Part shown: positions 1 through 7,015 of the stretch, one piece after another
How positions within the stretch are numbered: position 1 is the first letter of the stretch
Layout of the letters: each line of letters starts with the position of its first letter
Assembly: GCA_040758525.1 (NCBI GenBank)
Contig: JBFLVQ010000014.1
Coordinates: forward strand, 1 to 38,323
From: JBFLVQ01 sp040758525
Lineage (GTDB): Bacteria > Acidobacteriota > Blastocatellia > Chloracidobacteriales > JADJPF01
Length of the DNA: 38,323 nt
Direction: 5' to 3'
Notes under the pieces: generated by a model
Told to the model about the DNA's origin: nothing
The model's input: only the letters and a program-made list of their open reading frames with translations
Databases searched by the model: none
Program-made: the position numbers and the translations under genes

Positions 1-128
1 CAGGTGGTCGTGTGCTAGGTGTAATGGCTCGCCAACTTACCCTTGAGGCAGCGCGTGCACAGGCCTATCGAGCTGTTGACTATATCAACTTTACTGGTCG
101 GCATTATCGTCGCGATATTGCTAGTTAG
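1..128 (+). CDS. purD: Phosphoribosylamine-glycine ligase (GARS), 3' end only
   Basis: Frame 3 is open from the window edge to a TAG at 126-128 and encodes the last 41 residues of a protein. It starts GGRVLGVMA and ends HYRRDIAS. The GGRVLGV turn and the terminal HYRRDI are typical of the C-terminal end of PurD, the ATP-grasp enzyme that joins phosphoribosylamine to glycine in step 2 of purine synthesis. purE follows 71 bases downstream on the same strand, which supports a purine biosynthesis pair. The start and the catalytic ATP-grasp domain lie outside the window. Confidence 0.88.
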   Translation, partial: GGRVLGVMARQLTLEAARAQAYRAVDYINFTGRHYRRDIAS

Positions 129-199
129 ATCTGAACCAAGCTATCAAATAGCTTTTAATTGGAACTGTAGTTTTTTCCATGGCGTTTAGTTAAAAGGCT

Positions 200-778
200 A
201 TGAAACAACCTCTAGTTGGTATTTTAATGGGAAGTGATTCCGATCTAGAAATTATGATGGAGGCGGCGCGTACGCTAGATCAATTTGGTGTACCTTACGA
301 GGTTGAGATTACTTCAGCACATCGTTCACCAGCGCGCACACGTCGTTATGCCTCTTTAGCAGTCAAGCGCGGCCTAAAGGTTCTCATTATTGGTGCCGGT
401 AGCGCCGCCGCCTTGGCTGGTGTCGTAGCAGCCGAGACAATTCTACCTGTCATTGGTGTACCAATCGCGTCTTCACCACTTTCTGGTGTTGATGCGCTGC
501 ATTCCACCGTTCAGATGCCATCCGGCGTGCCGGTCGCAACGATGGCGATTGGAAAAGCTGGTGCGACTAATGCTGCCATCCTTGCTGTGCAGATTCTTGC
601 TACTGGCAATAATGTAGAACTAACCAATCAGCTCTACGATTATAAGAAGATGTTGGCCAATAAAGTCTCTGCCGTCTCCAAGGCTGTGCAACAGCGCCTG
701 CGTGATAGTCAAACAGATGGAAAAGTCGCTACTACAGGCGCTAAAGTAAAGGCAAGAGCAGCAACACGACGCTCCTGA
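200..778 (+). CDS. purE: N5-carboxyaminoimidazole ribonucleotide mutase (class I PurE)
   Basis: PurE interconverts N5-CAIR and CAIR in de novo purine synthesis. The protein has the N-terminal phosphate-binding GSDSDL (residues 11-16), the SAHRSP loop (39-44) with the catalytic-region His, and LPVIGVPI near residues 82-89. The usual GGAAHLPG loop reads GSAAALAG here (67-74), so the His of that loop is Ala; a minority of PurE proteins appear to share this, so it is not read as loss of function. At 192 residues it is longer than the usual 160-170, with a Lys/Arg/Ala-rich tail of about 25 residues after the core. The ATG at 200 follows a weak AAAGG. It lies just downstream of purD. Confidence 0.93.
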   Translation: MKQPLVGILMGSDSDLEIMMEAARTLDQFGVPYEVEITSAHRSPARTRRYASLAVKRGLKVLIIGAGSAAALAGVVAAETILPVIGVPIASSPLSGVDALHSTVQMPSGVPVATMAIGKAGATNAAILAVQILATGNNVELTNQLYDYKKMLANKVSAVSKAVQQRLRDSQTDGKVATTGAKVKARAATRRS

Positions 779-852
779 ATACAGCTTAGGAATTGAGTAG
801 TAGCAGTTGGCTGTTTGTGGTACACTGAACTGAATCTGTAAAGCTTGTCTTA

Positions 853-886
853 GGATAGTGATGTTATATGTTGGGTATCACTATCC
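853..886. promoter_or_regulatory. Inverted repeat in the pspA leader
   Basis: Perfect 10-base arms GGATAGTGAT (853-862) and ATCACTATCC (877-886) are separated by 14 bases and lie 44 bases before the pspA start at 930, upstream of its GGAGG. This could be a dimeric repressor or activator operator, or an mRNA stem-loop in the leader. It is not followed by a T-run, so termination is less likely. The regulator is unknown. Confidence 0.5.
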
Positions 887-929
887 AATATATGGCCAGG
901 CGCAGGCGGGCTTTGAATTAGGAGGAACA

Positions 930-1673
930 ATGTGGGAAAGAGTTAAACGACTGTTTCGTTCGATTTTTGGCGGCATTATCGATAGAGCCGAGGACCCTGA
1001 ATTGATCTTACAGCAGGTGATCCGTGATATGCGCGATAAGATCCCGCAGATGAATAATAATGTCGCTCAAGTGATGGCTACCGAGAAGATGATTGAGAAA
1101 CAGGTCGTACAACTCGAACGCGAAGTGATCGATCTCGACAACAAGGTCAAAGCAGCAATCAAGATGGGCCGTGATGACATTGCTACCAATTATATTAGTG
1201 TAATGCAAGAGAAGCAGAATTCGCTGGCTTCTGCACGCGAGCAGATGGAGGTCGCCAAACGTGCCTCCCAACAAGCACTCAAGTTTCGCGACAATTATCT
1301 GCTAGAGATGAAGAAACGCCAGGCCGAGGCGATGCAACTAATCAACGAGAATAAACGTGCCAAGATGCAAGAGGAGATCGCTAGTATGATGACCTCCTTT
1401 CAGATTGGCGATACCTCTAGCACCTTTGAGGATATGCGTACCAAGATCTCTGAGCGTGAAGCGCGTGCCCGCGCCAAGATGGAACTAGCCAATACTGGCG
1501 TAGATGCGCAAATGCAGGAGATCGAAAAAGAGGCGATGAATATTCAGGCTCATGATGCACTGCTTGCCTATAAGCGGCAGATGGGTCTGGTAAGTGATAC
1601 AGATACGCCTGGTATGGCTACCGAATCACAAGGTGTGACTACTCCTCCCGGGCGTGTTAAAGCGCTTGAGTAA
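930..1673 (+). CDS. pspA: PspA/IM30 family membrane-maintenance protein
   Basis: This 247-residue protein is nearly all helical coiled coil. It opens with MWERVKRLFRSIFGGIIDRA, the short amphipathic helix by which PspA/Vipp1 proteins bind stressed membranes, followed by the family segment ending AEDPELILQQVIRDM. The family is related to ESCRT-III and forms rings or filaments on the inner face of the cytoplasmic membrane. The frame is open upstream to an ATG at 858, but AGGAGGA at 920-926 lies just before the ATG at 930, and that start gives the canonical PspA N-terminus, so 930 is chosen. The last 25 or so residues are a flexible Thr/Gly/Pro-rich tail. The next gene begins 41 bases on and encodes a membrane-anchored coiled-coil protein. 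Confidence 0.93.
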   Translation: MWERVKRLFRSIFGGIIDRAEDPELILQQVIRDMRDKIPQMNNNVAQVMATEKMIEKQVVQLEREVIDLDNKVKAAIKMGRDDIATNYISVMQEKQNSLASAREQMEVAKRASQQALKFRDNYLLEMKKRQAEAMQLINENKRAKMQEEIASMMTSFQIGDTSSTFEDMRTKISEREARARAKMELANTGVDAQMQEIEKEAMNIQAHDALLAYKRQMGLVSDTDTPGMATESQGVTTPPGRVKALE

Positions 1674-1714
1674 AATAGTATTAAAGTATTGTATGAGGAA
1701 TTGCGGCAGACAAT

Positions 1715-2545
1715 ATGAAAGAAAAACTGAACTATATAAAGGAAGCACTCAAGGAGCCGCTCAATATTTGGTCGATGGTCGGCTTTACGGCTGCCGCTGC
1801 TTACACTCAGGAATGGATTCCACTAGTAATGGGCGCCGCCCTAGAAGTCAGTTATCTTGCCCTGGTACCAGCAAGCAGTTTTTACCGGCGTATTGTTGAG
1901 GGTCGTGAACTACGACGCTTACGAGAACAACGTGAGCGTACCCGCGAGGAGTTGATCAAAACTTTCGATCCACGCGAGCGTGAGGCAGTTGAGTATCTAC
2001 GCTGGATGAAGAATCAGATCTGTTCTAACTATAAGAAATTTACCCGCGCTAAAGAGGTCCCTCATCAGATTGAACAGAACTTGCAGAGTATGTGGGAATC
2101 ATTTGTCGATCTGCTTGATATGTATCGACGACGTAAAAATCACTTACATACTATTAATCGTCAAGTAATTCAGAACCAGATTATGCAGATCGAGCGTCAA
2201 CTCCAGCAGAGTGATGAGCCAACCCGTCACTTACAGGAGCGTAATCTTGATATCTTACGTCAGCGCCTAAAGACCTTTGATGATATTGAGCGCAGTATCA
2301 AGCGTGTTGAAGCACAGTTACAATCGATTGAGAACTTCTTTGGCTTGGTCAATGATCAAGTCGTCACCATGCCTACACCAGAGCATATCTCCTCGTTGGA
2401 TTTTGATTCATTACTCTCAAGCATTGAGATGACTAAGGAGATTCTTGAGGAGACCTCGCCTGTGTTTGGCTCGTTAGAAGCTCTGGAGCGAAACTCGGCC
2501 ACGCCTGAATATCGTCCTCCGCTACGCCAACCGATTCAGCAGTAG
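1715..2545 (+). CDS. Membrane-anchored coiled-coil protein of unknown function
   Basis: I do not recognise a named family. The 276-residue product has a short charged N-terminus, two closely spaced hydrophobic segments (about 18-31 and 33-53), then roughly 200 residues rich in Arg, Glu and Gln with coiled-coil character (for example ELRRLREQRERTREEL at 65-80). It looks like a cytoplasmic coiled coil tethered by a helical hairpin. It lies 41 bases after pspA on the same strand and is probably cotranscribed. An AAA+ ATPase follows about 770 bases downstream beyond an opposing gene. A role as the membrane partner or receptor of PspA is inferred from position and architecture only. The ATG at 1715 has no strong Shine-Dalgarno sequence. 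Confidence 0.75.
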   Translation: MKEKLNYIKEALKEPLNIWSMVGFTAAAAYTQEWIPLVMGAALEVSYLALVPASSFYRRIVEGRELRRLREQRERTREELIKTFDPREREAVEYLRWMKNQICSNYKKFTRAKEVPHQIEQNLQSMWESFVDLLDMYRRRKNHLHTINRQVIQNQIMQIERQLQQSDEPTRHLQERNLDILRQRLKTFDDIERSIKRVEAQLQSIENFFGLVNDQVVTMPTPEHISSLDFDSLLSSIEMTKEILEETSPVFGSLEALERNSATPEYRPPLRQPIQQ

Positions 2546-2567
2546 TTTAGGATCAACAGGCAAATTA

Positions 2568-3191
2568 TCATCTAGGTGTTTTCCTAATCAACTCTTGAAG
2601 TTCCTGCTGATCTTTTGGGCAATAGACTTCTTGCCACTGTCCAGGCAACAAATTTCCCAATTGCCAAGGGCCAATAGCCTGACGAATTAACCGCAAAGTA
2701 GGATATCCCACTGCCGCTGTCATACGGCGTACCTGACGATTACGCCCTTCTATAATAGTGATCTCAAGCCAGGTAGTAGGAATATTTTTCCGTACTCGAA
2801 TAGAGGGAATGCGCGGCCATAGCTCTGGTGTCGCAATCTGTCTTACTTTGGCAGGAAGCGTAAGACCATCAGGCAATTTCACACCTTGAGCAAGTTGTTT
2901 GAGCGCCTGTTGATCGGGTTCTCCTTCAATCTGAATCCAGTAGGTTTTGGGCAGCTTATGGCGTGGATCCGTGATCAGATGCTGCAGATATCCTAGATTG
3001 GTTAAGATCACCAATCCCTCACTATCGTAATCTAGCCGGCCGGCTGGATAGATATTTTTTATTGAAATATAGTCTGCTAATTTGGCTCTTCCCGCTAGAT
3101 CTGTAAACTGACACATTACATTATAAGGTTTATTGAAGAGCACTAAACGATTCGCGCCTCCGCTATCACCAGCGGGCGTCAAATCCTTCAT
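2568..3191 (-). CDS. rluE: 23S rRNA pseudouridine synthase, RluE-like (RsuA family)
   Basis: The 207-residue protein matches the RluE layout: FNKPYNVMCQFTD near the N-terminus (residues 19-31), the catalytic motif AGRLDYDSEGL with Asp54, and EGRNRQVRRMTAAVGYPTLRLIR near the C-terminus. RluE modifies a uridine of 23S rRNA near the peptidyl-transferase centre. As in RluE, there is no N-terminal S4 domain. The minus-strand ATG at 3191 follows a good AAAGGAG. The gene sits between two plus-strand genes that may otherwise work together, and converges with 1715-2545 across a 22-base gap. The RsuA/RluB/E/F group is certain; the exact target uridine is inferred. Confidence 0.88.
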   Translation of the reverse strand: MKDLTPAGDSGGANRLVLFNKPYNVMCQFTDLAGRAKLADYISIKNIYPAGRLDYDSEGLVILTNLGYLQHLITDPRHKLPKTYWIQIEGEPDQQALKQLAQGVKLPDGLTLPAKVRQIATPELWPRIPSIRVRKNIPTTWLEITIIEGRNRQVRRMTAAVGYPTLRLIRQAIGPWQLGNLLPGQWQEVYCPKDQQELQELIRKTPR

Positions 3192-3311
3192 AAAAACTCC
3201 TTTCCCTGTCGCATTATAGACCAGTAGTCAATTTTTTCTCTACACCGCCTGTGTTAAAATAGGCTTCCGGCTTTTCGGTTTTATCAAACTAAATGGGGGA
3301 GTACTTCGGCT
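3192..3311. promoter_or_regulatory. Divergent promoter region, rluE / AAA+ ATPase
   Basis: This 120-base gap separates divergent genes. On the minus strand a perfect TATAAT lies at 3218-3213, about 22 bases from the rluE start, but no well-spaced TTGACA-like element accompanies it. On the plus strand TAAAAT at 3255-3260 is the best -10 candidate for the ATPase gene. Promoters are expected here from gene orientation; the exact elements are tentative. Confidence 0.35.
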
Positions 3312-5102
3312 ATGAGCTCGATCAATATCGAACGCAAGAAACTATTAGGCGGCAATGAGGATGAGATACGACAACTACCAGCCTGGGCTGCCACGCTAGT
3401 ACGTAAATATAATTCTGGCGAGGCCAGCCGGTTCCTTTTATATAACAATATCTACGATCTCATATGGCTCAAGAACAGCTACTCAAACCTGATCGGTTTT
3501 GTTGGCTTTCTGCTTAAAGACCGAAATTTCTTGCTCTACAATCGTAGTAATGGAATTCAAGCCAGTCGTAAGGAGTTGCTCTTTGAGCTAGAGCGTGCCT
3601 TTACTGCTGACCAGCGTGTAGCCGATCCACTTGCTGCTACGAAAAAGCAGATGAATATCACACCTATGCTGCCACGCGATCCAGCTCGTGCGATCCCTTA
3701 TCTAGAATACTTCTTCTATGAGCAATGGCGCACTGATAAGACAGAAACAGAGCCATTCTTTGGTGAATGTGGAGTAGTGATCAACTTCCTTGAATCAATT
3801 ATGCCAGCCGGTGAAGTTGGTTATATGTCGGCCGAGGATCGTAGTCTACTGGTCACCTTCCAAAAATGGATTACCACTACACAAGATAAGCCTGCACATA
3901 ATCCTGTTATTCTTATTACTGAGAATGCCTCAGATGTACATCAGCGTATACGTGAGAATCCGCGTCTGGTTAATATCGAGATCCCTTATCCAGATTATGA
4001 AGAGCGGCTCAGCTTTATACGTTATTTTCGTGTTATGAATCCTGCTATTAAGTTTGAGATGAGTGAGGAACAGCTTGCTCATATGTCTTCAGGGCTTAAC
4101 CGTGTGCATATCAGCTCTATGATTCGTAGCGCCTCAATCAATTCTGAAGGACTCACTTATGAGATTGTACGCAATAAGAAGAAGGAGATTATTGAGGCCG
4201 AATGTGTTGGCCTAGTCGAATTTGTTACACCTAAGTATGGTTTAGATCACGTTGGTGGTATGTCAAAAGCAAAAGAGTTTTTGCATAATATCGCCAAGAT
4301 TATTAGGGAAGGAATTACTGACGAAGCACCTATGGGAATACTACTCTCGGGCGCCGTTGGTACAGGCAAGACCTTCTTAGCCGAGTGCTTTGCCAAGGAC
4401 TGTGGGCTTAATGTGATCGAGTTTAAGAATTTCCGTGAGAAGTGGGTTGGATCAACAGAGTCGAATCTAGAAAAGATCCTTAATCTACTTACTACTCTTG
4501 CACCCATTGTAGTGCTGATCGATGAAGCTGATGCTACACTTGGTACACGTGATACTGGTGGAGGCGATAGTGGCGTAGATGCACGTATCTTCTCAAAGAT
4601 TGCTAATGCTATGGGCAATACCGAGAACCGTGGCAAGATCCTATGGATACTGATGACCTGTCGGCCCGATCTACTGCCCATTGACCTAAAACGGCAAGGC
4701 CGTTGTGAAGAGCATATATCACTCTTCTATCCTGAAACTGAAGAGGATCGTATGCAGATCACGCAGGCAATGGTAAAGAAGAACAAGATTGAACATACCA
4801 TTACTGATTGGCTGCCACTCACCAGGCACAGCCTAGATCTGTCTGGTGCTGATCTTGAGGCAATCCTGATCCGTTGCCGTCGTGTAGCACGCAATGCTGG
4901 CCGTAAGATAGTTACTCAGGAAGATCTCAATCAAGTTGCTGCTGAGTTTACTCCTGCGCGTGATGAGACCGCCGTCGAGTATCAAACACTGGTTGCCGTA
5001 CGCGAATCAACTTCGCGTGAGATGCTACCAGAAGCTTTTAAGGGTATGTCGGCTGCTGAAATTGCTGCACGTATTGAACAGTTGCGACCGTTGGTACGCT
5101 AG
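3312..5102 (+). CDS. AAA+ ATPase with degenerate N-terminal AAA-like half
   Basis: The C-terminal half is a complete classical AAA module: Walker A GAVGTGKT (347-354), Walker B IVVLIDEAD (399-407), sensor 1 in ILMTCRPD (about 446-453), Arg-finger region DLKRQGR (458-464) and a C-terminal lid ending in SGADLEAIL. The N-terminal half has an echo of the same fold without a P-loop: GVVINFLES (154-162) in the Walker B position, VILITEN (199-205) in the sensor 1 position, and PYPDYEERLSFIRYF after it. This resembles the Ycf46-type two-half arrangement of cyanobacteria and acidobacteria. Substrate is unknown. The gene is preceded by GGGGGA and followed 12 bases later by a thioesterase gene. Its proximity to pspA suggests membrane-related remodelling, which is inference. 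Confidence 0.85.
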   Translation: MSSINIERKKLLGGNEDEIRQLPAWAATLVRKYNSGEASRFLLYNNIYDLIWLKNSYSNLIGFVGFLLKDRNFLLYNRSNGIQASRKELLFELERAFTADQRVADPLAATKKQMNITPMLPRDPARAIPYLEYFFYEQWRTDKTETEPFFGECGVVINFLESIMPAGEVGYMSAEDRSLLVTFQKWITTTQDKPAHNPVILITENASDVHQRIRENPRLVNIEIPYPDYEERLSFIRYFRVMNPAIKFEMSEEQLAHMSSGLNRVHISSMIRSASINSEGLTYEIVRNKKKEIIEAECVGLVEFVTPKYGLDHVGGMSKAKEFLHNIAKIIREGITDEAPMGILLSGAVGTGKTFLAECFAKDCGLNVIEFKNFREKWVGSTESNLEKILNLLTTLAPIVVLIDEADATLGTRDTGGGDSGVDARIFSKIANAMGNTENRGKILWILMTCRPDLLPIDLKRQGRCEEHISLFYPETEEDRMQITQAMVKKNKIEHTITDWLPLTRHSLDLSGADLEAILIRCRRVARNAGRKIVTQEDLNQVAAEFTPARDETAVEYQTLVAVRESTSREMLPEAFKGMSAAEIAARIEQLRPLVR

Positions 5103-5114
5103 TCAGGTGAGATT

Positions 5115-5501
5115 ATGGATACAGAGAGAGAGCCGGCAATTCGTGTGTTAATGATGCCGCGTGATACCAATGCCTTCGGTACTATTTTCGGAGGTGTGCT
5201 GCTTAGCTATATTGACCAAGCTGGTGCTGTCGAGGCACATAAACATACTCGTAAGCGGATCGTTACGGTTGCTATGCGTGAGGTAGTCTTTATTGAGCCA
5301 GTCTTTGTTGGAGATCTAGTCAGCTTCTATACTAAAACTGAGCGTATAGGGCGGACTTCTATTACTGTGCAGGTTGTTGTAGAGGCCGATCGTATCATTA
5401 CTGGTCAGCGACAGCATGTTAAGGTGACAGAGGCAGAGGTAATTTATGTTGCTGTTAGTGATGAACGTCGTCCTATCCCATTGTTAGACGAACAGAGTTG
5501 A
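5115..5501 (+). CDS. Acyl-CoA thioesterase, hotdog fold (YciA-like)
   Basis: This 128-residue single hotdog domain carries the acyl-CoA hydrolase signature: MMPRDTNAFGTIFGG (13-27) followed by SYIDQAG (31-37), with Asn19 and Asp34 in the positions used by YciA/BACH-type enzymes, then VFIEPVFVGDLVSFY. Such enzymes hydrolyse acyl-CoA thioesters in the cytoplasm. It starts 12 bases after the AAA+ ATPase stop, preceded by CAGGTGAG, so the two are probably cotranscribed. Chain-length preference cannot be read from the sequence. Confidence 0.88.
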   Translation: MDTEREPAIRVLMMPRDTNAFGTIFGGVLLSYIDQAGAVEAHKHTRKRIVTVAMREVVFIEPVFVGDLVSFYTKTERIGRTSITVQVVVEADRIITGQRQHVKVTEAEVIYVAVSDERRPIPLLDEQS

Positions 5502-5535
5502 TGATAGCTGATTATACAGGCTTTAAAATGTATAA

Positions 5536-5569
5536 GTGTTGAGAGTGGCTTCAAAGTCACGCTCAACAC
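5536..5569. terminator. Hairpin between convergent genes
   Basis: GTGTTGAG at 5536-5543 pairs with CTCAACAC at 5562-5569, and the inner GTGGC pairs with GTCAC, giving about 13 pairs around one mismatch and a six-base loop. It lies between the thioesterase (plus) and lipoprotein (minus) stops. Only the minus strand has a T-rich tail after the stem, so it may serve mainly the lipoprotein gene. Confidence 0.55.
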
Positions 5570-5592
5570 CTATTGATGATTGGATTTTGAGA

Positions 5593-6036
5593 CTAGGATG
5601 CTGCTTCAATGCTACTGACTTTAACCGTCTTGCTCTCCTGATCGACTTCACCAGTGACTTTAACTTTTTTACCTGCGAATCCTTTAGCTTTGGCTTGCCC
5701 ATCTTTATCAATCTTATAGGTGACATTAGTCTCACCATCGGCTAGCACAAACTCTCCACCACTTTCGACGCATTTTAATACACAGGTAGAATCAGGGGTT
5801 TTAGCATGCTTAAGACCACAATGGTTATCGCTAATGTAGCCAACCAATTGTTGCTCTGCGCCTTTGGTCTGGGCTGGTTGAGGAGTTTCTGTTGGCGTCG
5901 TTGCTGGTTCTGCTTGTGGTGCTGTCGCGGGTTGAGTCGCTGGGGCAGGTTGGGGAGTTGGTGCCGGTTGTTCTGAGCATCCTACAATAACTGATACCAA
6001 TAATGTGAAACAGAAGACTGCTAAGAGTTTTTTCAT
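5593..6036 (-). CDS. Secreted lipoprotein with Cys-containing C-terminal domain (DUF5818-like)
   Basis: The 147-residue product has a lipoprotein signal (MKKLLAVFCFTLLVSVIVGC) with the lipobox Cys at position 20. A Pro/Ala/Thr/Gln-rich linker follows to about residue 62, then a small domain beginning QLVGYISDNHCGLKHA with a later CVLKC and an AGKKVKVTGEVD beta segment. The two Cys clusters and nearby His residues suggest a metal-binding or disulfide-stabilised fold. Similar small secreted domains are common in Acidobacteriota. The ATG at 6036 follows AGGAGATAAGT. It lies downstream of a Rieske ferredoxin gene across a 133-base gap in which no other gene or clear hairpin was seen. Function is unknown. 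Confidence 0.75.
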   Translation of the reverse strand: MKKLLAVFCFTLLVSVIVGCSEQPAPTPQPAPATQPATAPQAEPATTPTETPQPAQTKGAEQQLVGYISDNHCGLKHAKTPDSTCVLKCVESGGEFVLADGETNVTYKIDKDGQAKAKGFAGKKVKVTGEVDQESKTVKVSSIEAAS

Positions 6037-6169
6037 ACTTATCTCCTACTAATTATCGACCTTTCTTACTTTAGAATGGAAAGTCAGAGGCATATGGTTA
6101 ATCAATAAGTATTATCAAAATTTCCACTATTAGCAAGGTTGCTGGCCAGATGCTATTTTGATGATCGTG

Positions 6170-6478
6170 CTAAATACGGACCAATATATCATCACCTTCT
6201 ACCTTGACCTCAAAACAAGTAACTGGTGGCGACATTGAATTAACAGTACATTTGCCGGTTGTAATATCAAAGGTCCAGCAGTGCCAGGGGCAGAGCACCA
6301 GATTGCCTACTACGGTGCCTTCACCGAGCGGGCCGCCTTTATGAGGGCAAAAATTGTCTAGAGCATAGAATGTGCCACCCGAATTTAGTACCGCAATCAT
6401 CTGGCCATTCACTTCTACAACCTTGCCTTTACCTAAGGCAATCTCGCCAACTTGCGCCACTTTGACAAAATCACTCAT
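6170..6478 (-). CDS. Rieske [2Fe-2S] ferredoxin
   Basis: This 102-residue single Rieske domain has both cluster-binding motifs: CPHKG (Cys44, His46) and CPWHC (Cys63, His66). The length fits the small soluble ferredoxins of dioxygenase and nitrite-reductase NirD type. It has no signal peptide or membrane helix, so it is cytoplasmic. AAGGAG precedes the ATG at 6478. The gene follows the biotin carrier gene by 34 bases and is probably in the same transcript, but no oxygenase or reductase partner is visible nearby, so its electron acceptor is unknown. Confidence 0.9.
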   Translation of the reverse strand: MSDFVKVAQVGEIALGKGKVVEVNGQMIAVLNSGGTFYALDNFCPHKGGPLGEGTVVGNLVLCPWHCWTFDITTGKCTVNSMSPPVTCFEVKVEGDDILVRI

Positions 6479-6512
6479 TTAAATTCTTCTCCTTAAATGA
6501 GCATGCTATTGC

Positions 6513-7013
6513 CTAATCGACAATAGCAAGCACTTCGCCAGCAACTACGGTCTGTCCTGGCACAACCTTAATTGCTGATACTATACCGGCTTTGGGTGCG
6601 CTTATCTCATTCTGCATCTTCATTGCTTCCACTACTACTACACCTTCACCGCTCTTTACAGTATCGCCGGTTGCCTTTATTACTTGTACTACACGCCCAG
6701 GCATAGGAGCGCAGATCGATTGTGCTCCCACCATTGAAACTTCCTGTTTATGTCGTAGTTGTTTGCGATCGATCACCCGTGCCATTACTGTCTCACCAGC
6801 GAGTCGCACAATAAATTGATCATTGCCCTGAGTGCCAACAGCTATACTCAGTTCATATACACGGTCATTTATAAGCAGAGTATAGATACCTTGTTCTGGT
6901 ATAAGTAGAGTGGCTTCGTAGGGTGTGCCATCAATGACAGCCTTGATACGATCGGCTGATTGTTCTAATTCTACCTGTACGGTTCGCTCAGCAATCTCGA
7001 CTTCATATTTCAT
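6513..7013 (-). CDS. Biotin carboxyl carrier protein of a split acyl-CoA carboxylase
   Basis: The C-terminal 75 residues are a biotinyl domain with the lipoyl/biotinyl motif VEAMKMQNEI; Lys132 is the biotinylation site. The region before it (MKYEVEIAERTVQVELE onward) resembles the linker domain of propionyl- or methylcrotonyl-CoA carboxylase alpha chains rather than classical AccB, and CAPMPGRV marks the start of the carrier domain. It begins 2 bases after the stop of the biotin carboxylase gene, with AAAGGTGAT as ribosome-binding site inside that gene's end. The protein carries carboxybiotin to a carboxyltransferase not encoded in this window. Confidence 0.9.
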   Translation of the reverse strand: MKYEVEIAERTVQVELEQSADRIKAVIDGTPYEATLLIPEQGIYTLLINDRVYELSIAVGTQGNDQFIVRLAGETVMARVIDRKQLRHKQEVSMVGAQSICAPMPGRVVQVIKATGDTVKSGEGVVVVEAMKMQNEISAPKAGIVSAIKVVPGQTVVAGEVLAIVD

Positions 7014-7015
7014 GT

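Noticed and set aside
1654..1899. Plus-strand 81-residue open frame bridging pspA and the next gene
   Set aside because: It overlaps both genes in another frame, has Cys/Arg-rich random composition and no ribosome-binding site.
3213..3231. TTGACT and TATAAT on the minus strand before rluE
   Set aside because: The two are only about 7 bases apart, too close to act together as -35 and -10. Only the -10 is kept as tentative.
4247..4681. Minus-strand open frame inside the AAA+ ATPase gene
   Set aside because: It is Ser/Arg-rich reverse translation of conserved AAA motifs, with no ribosome-binding site.
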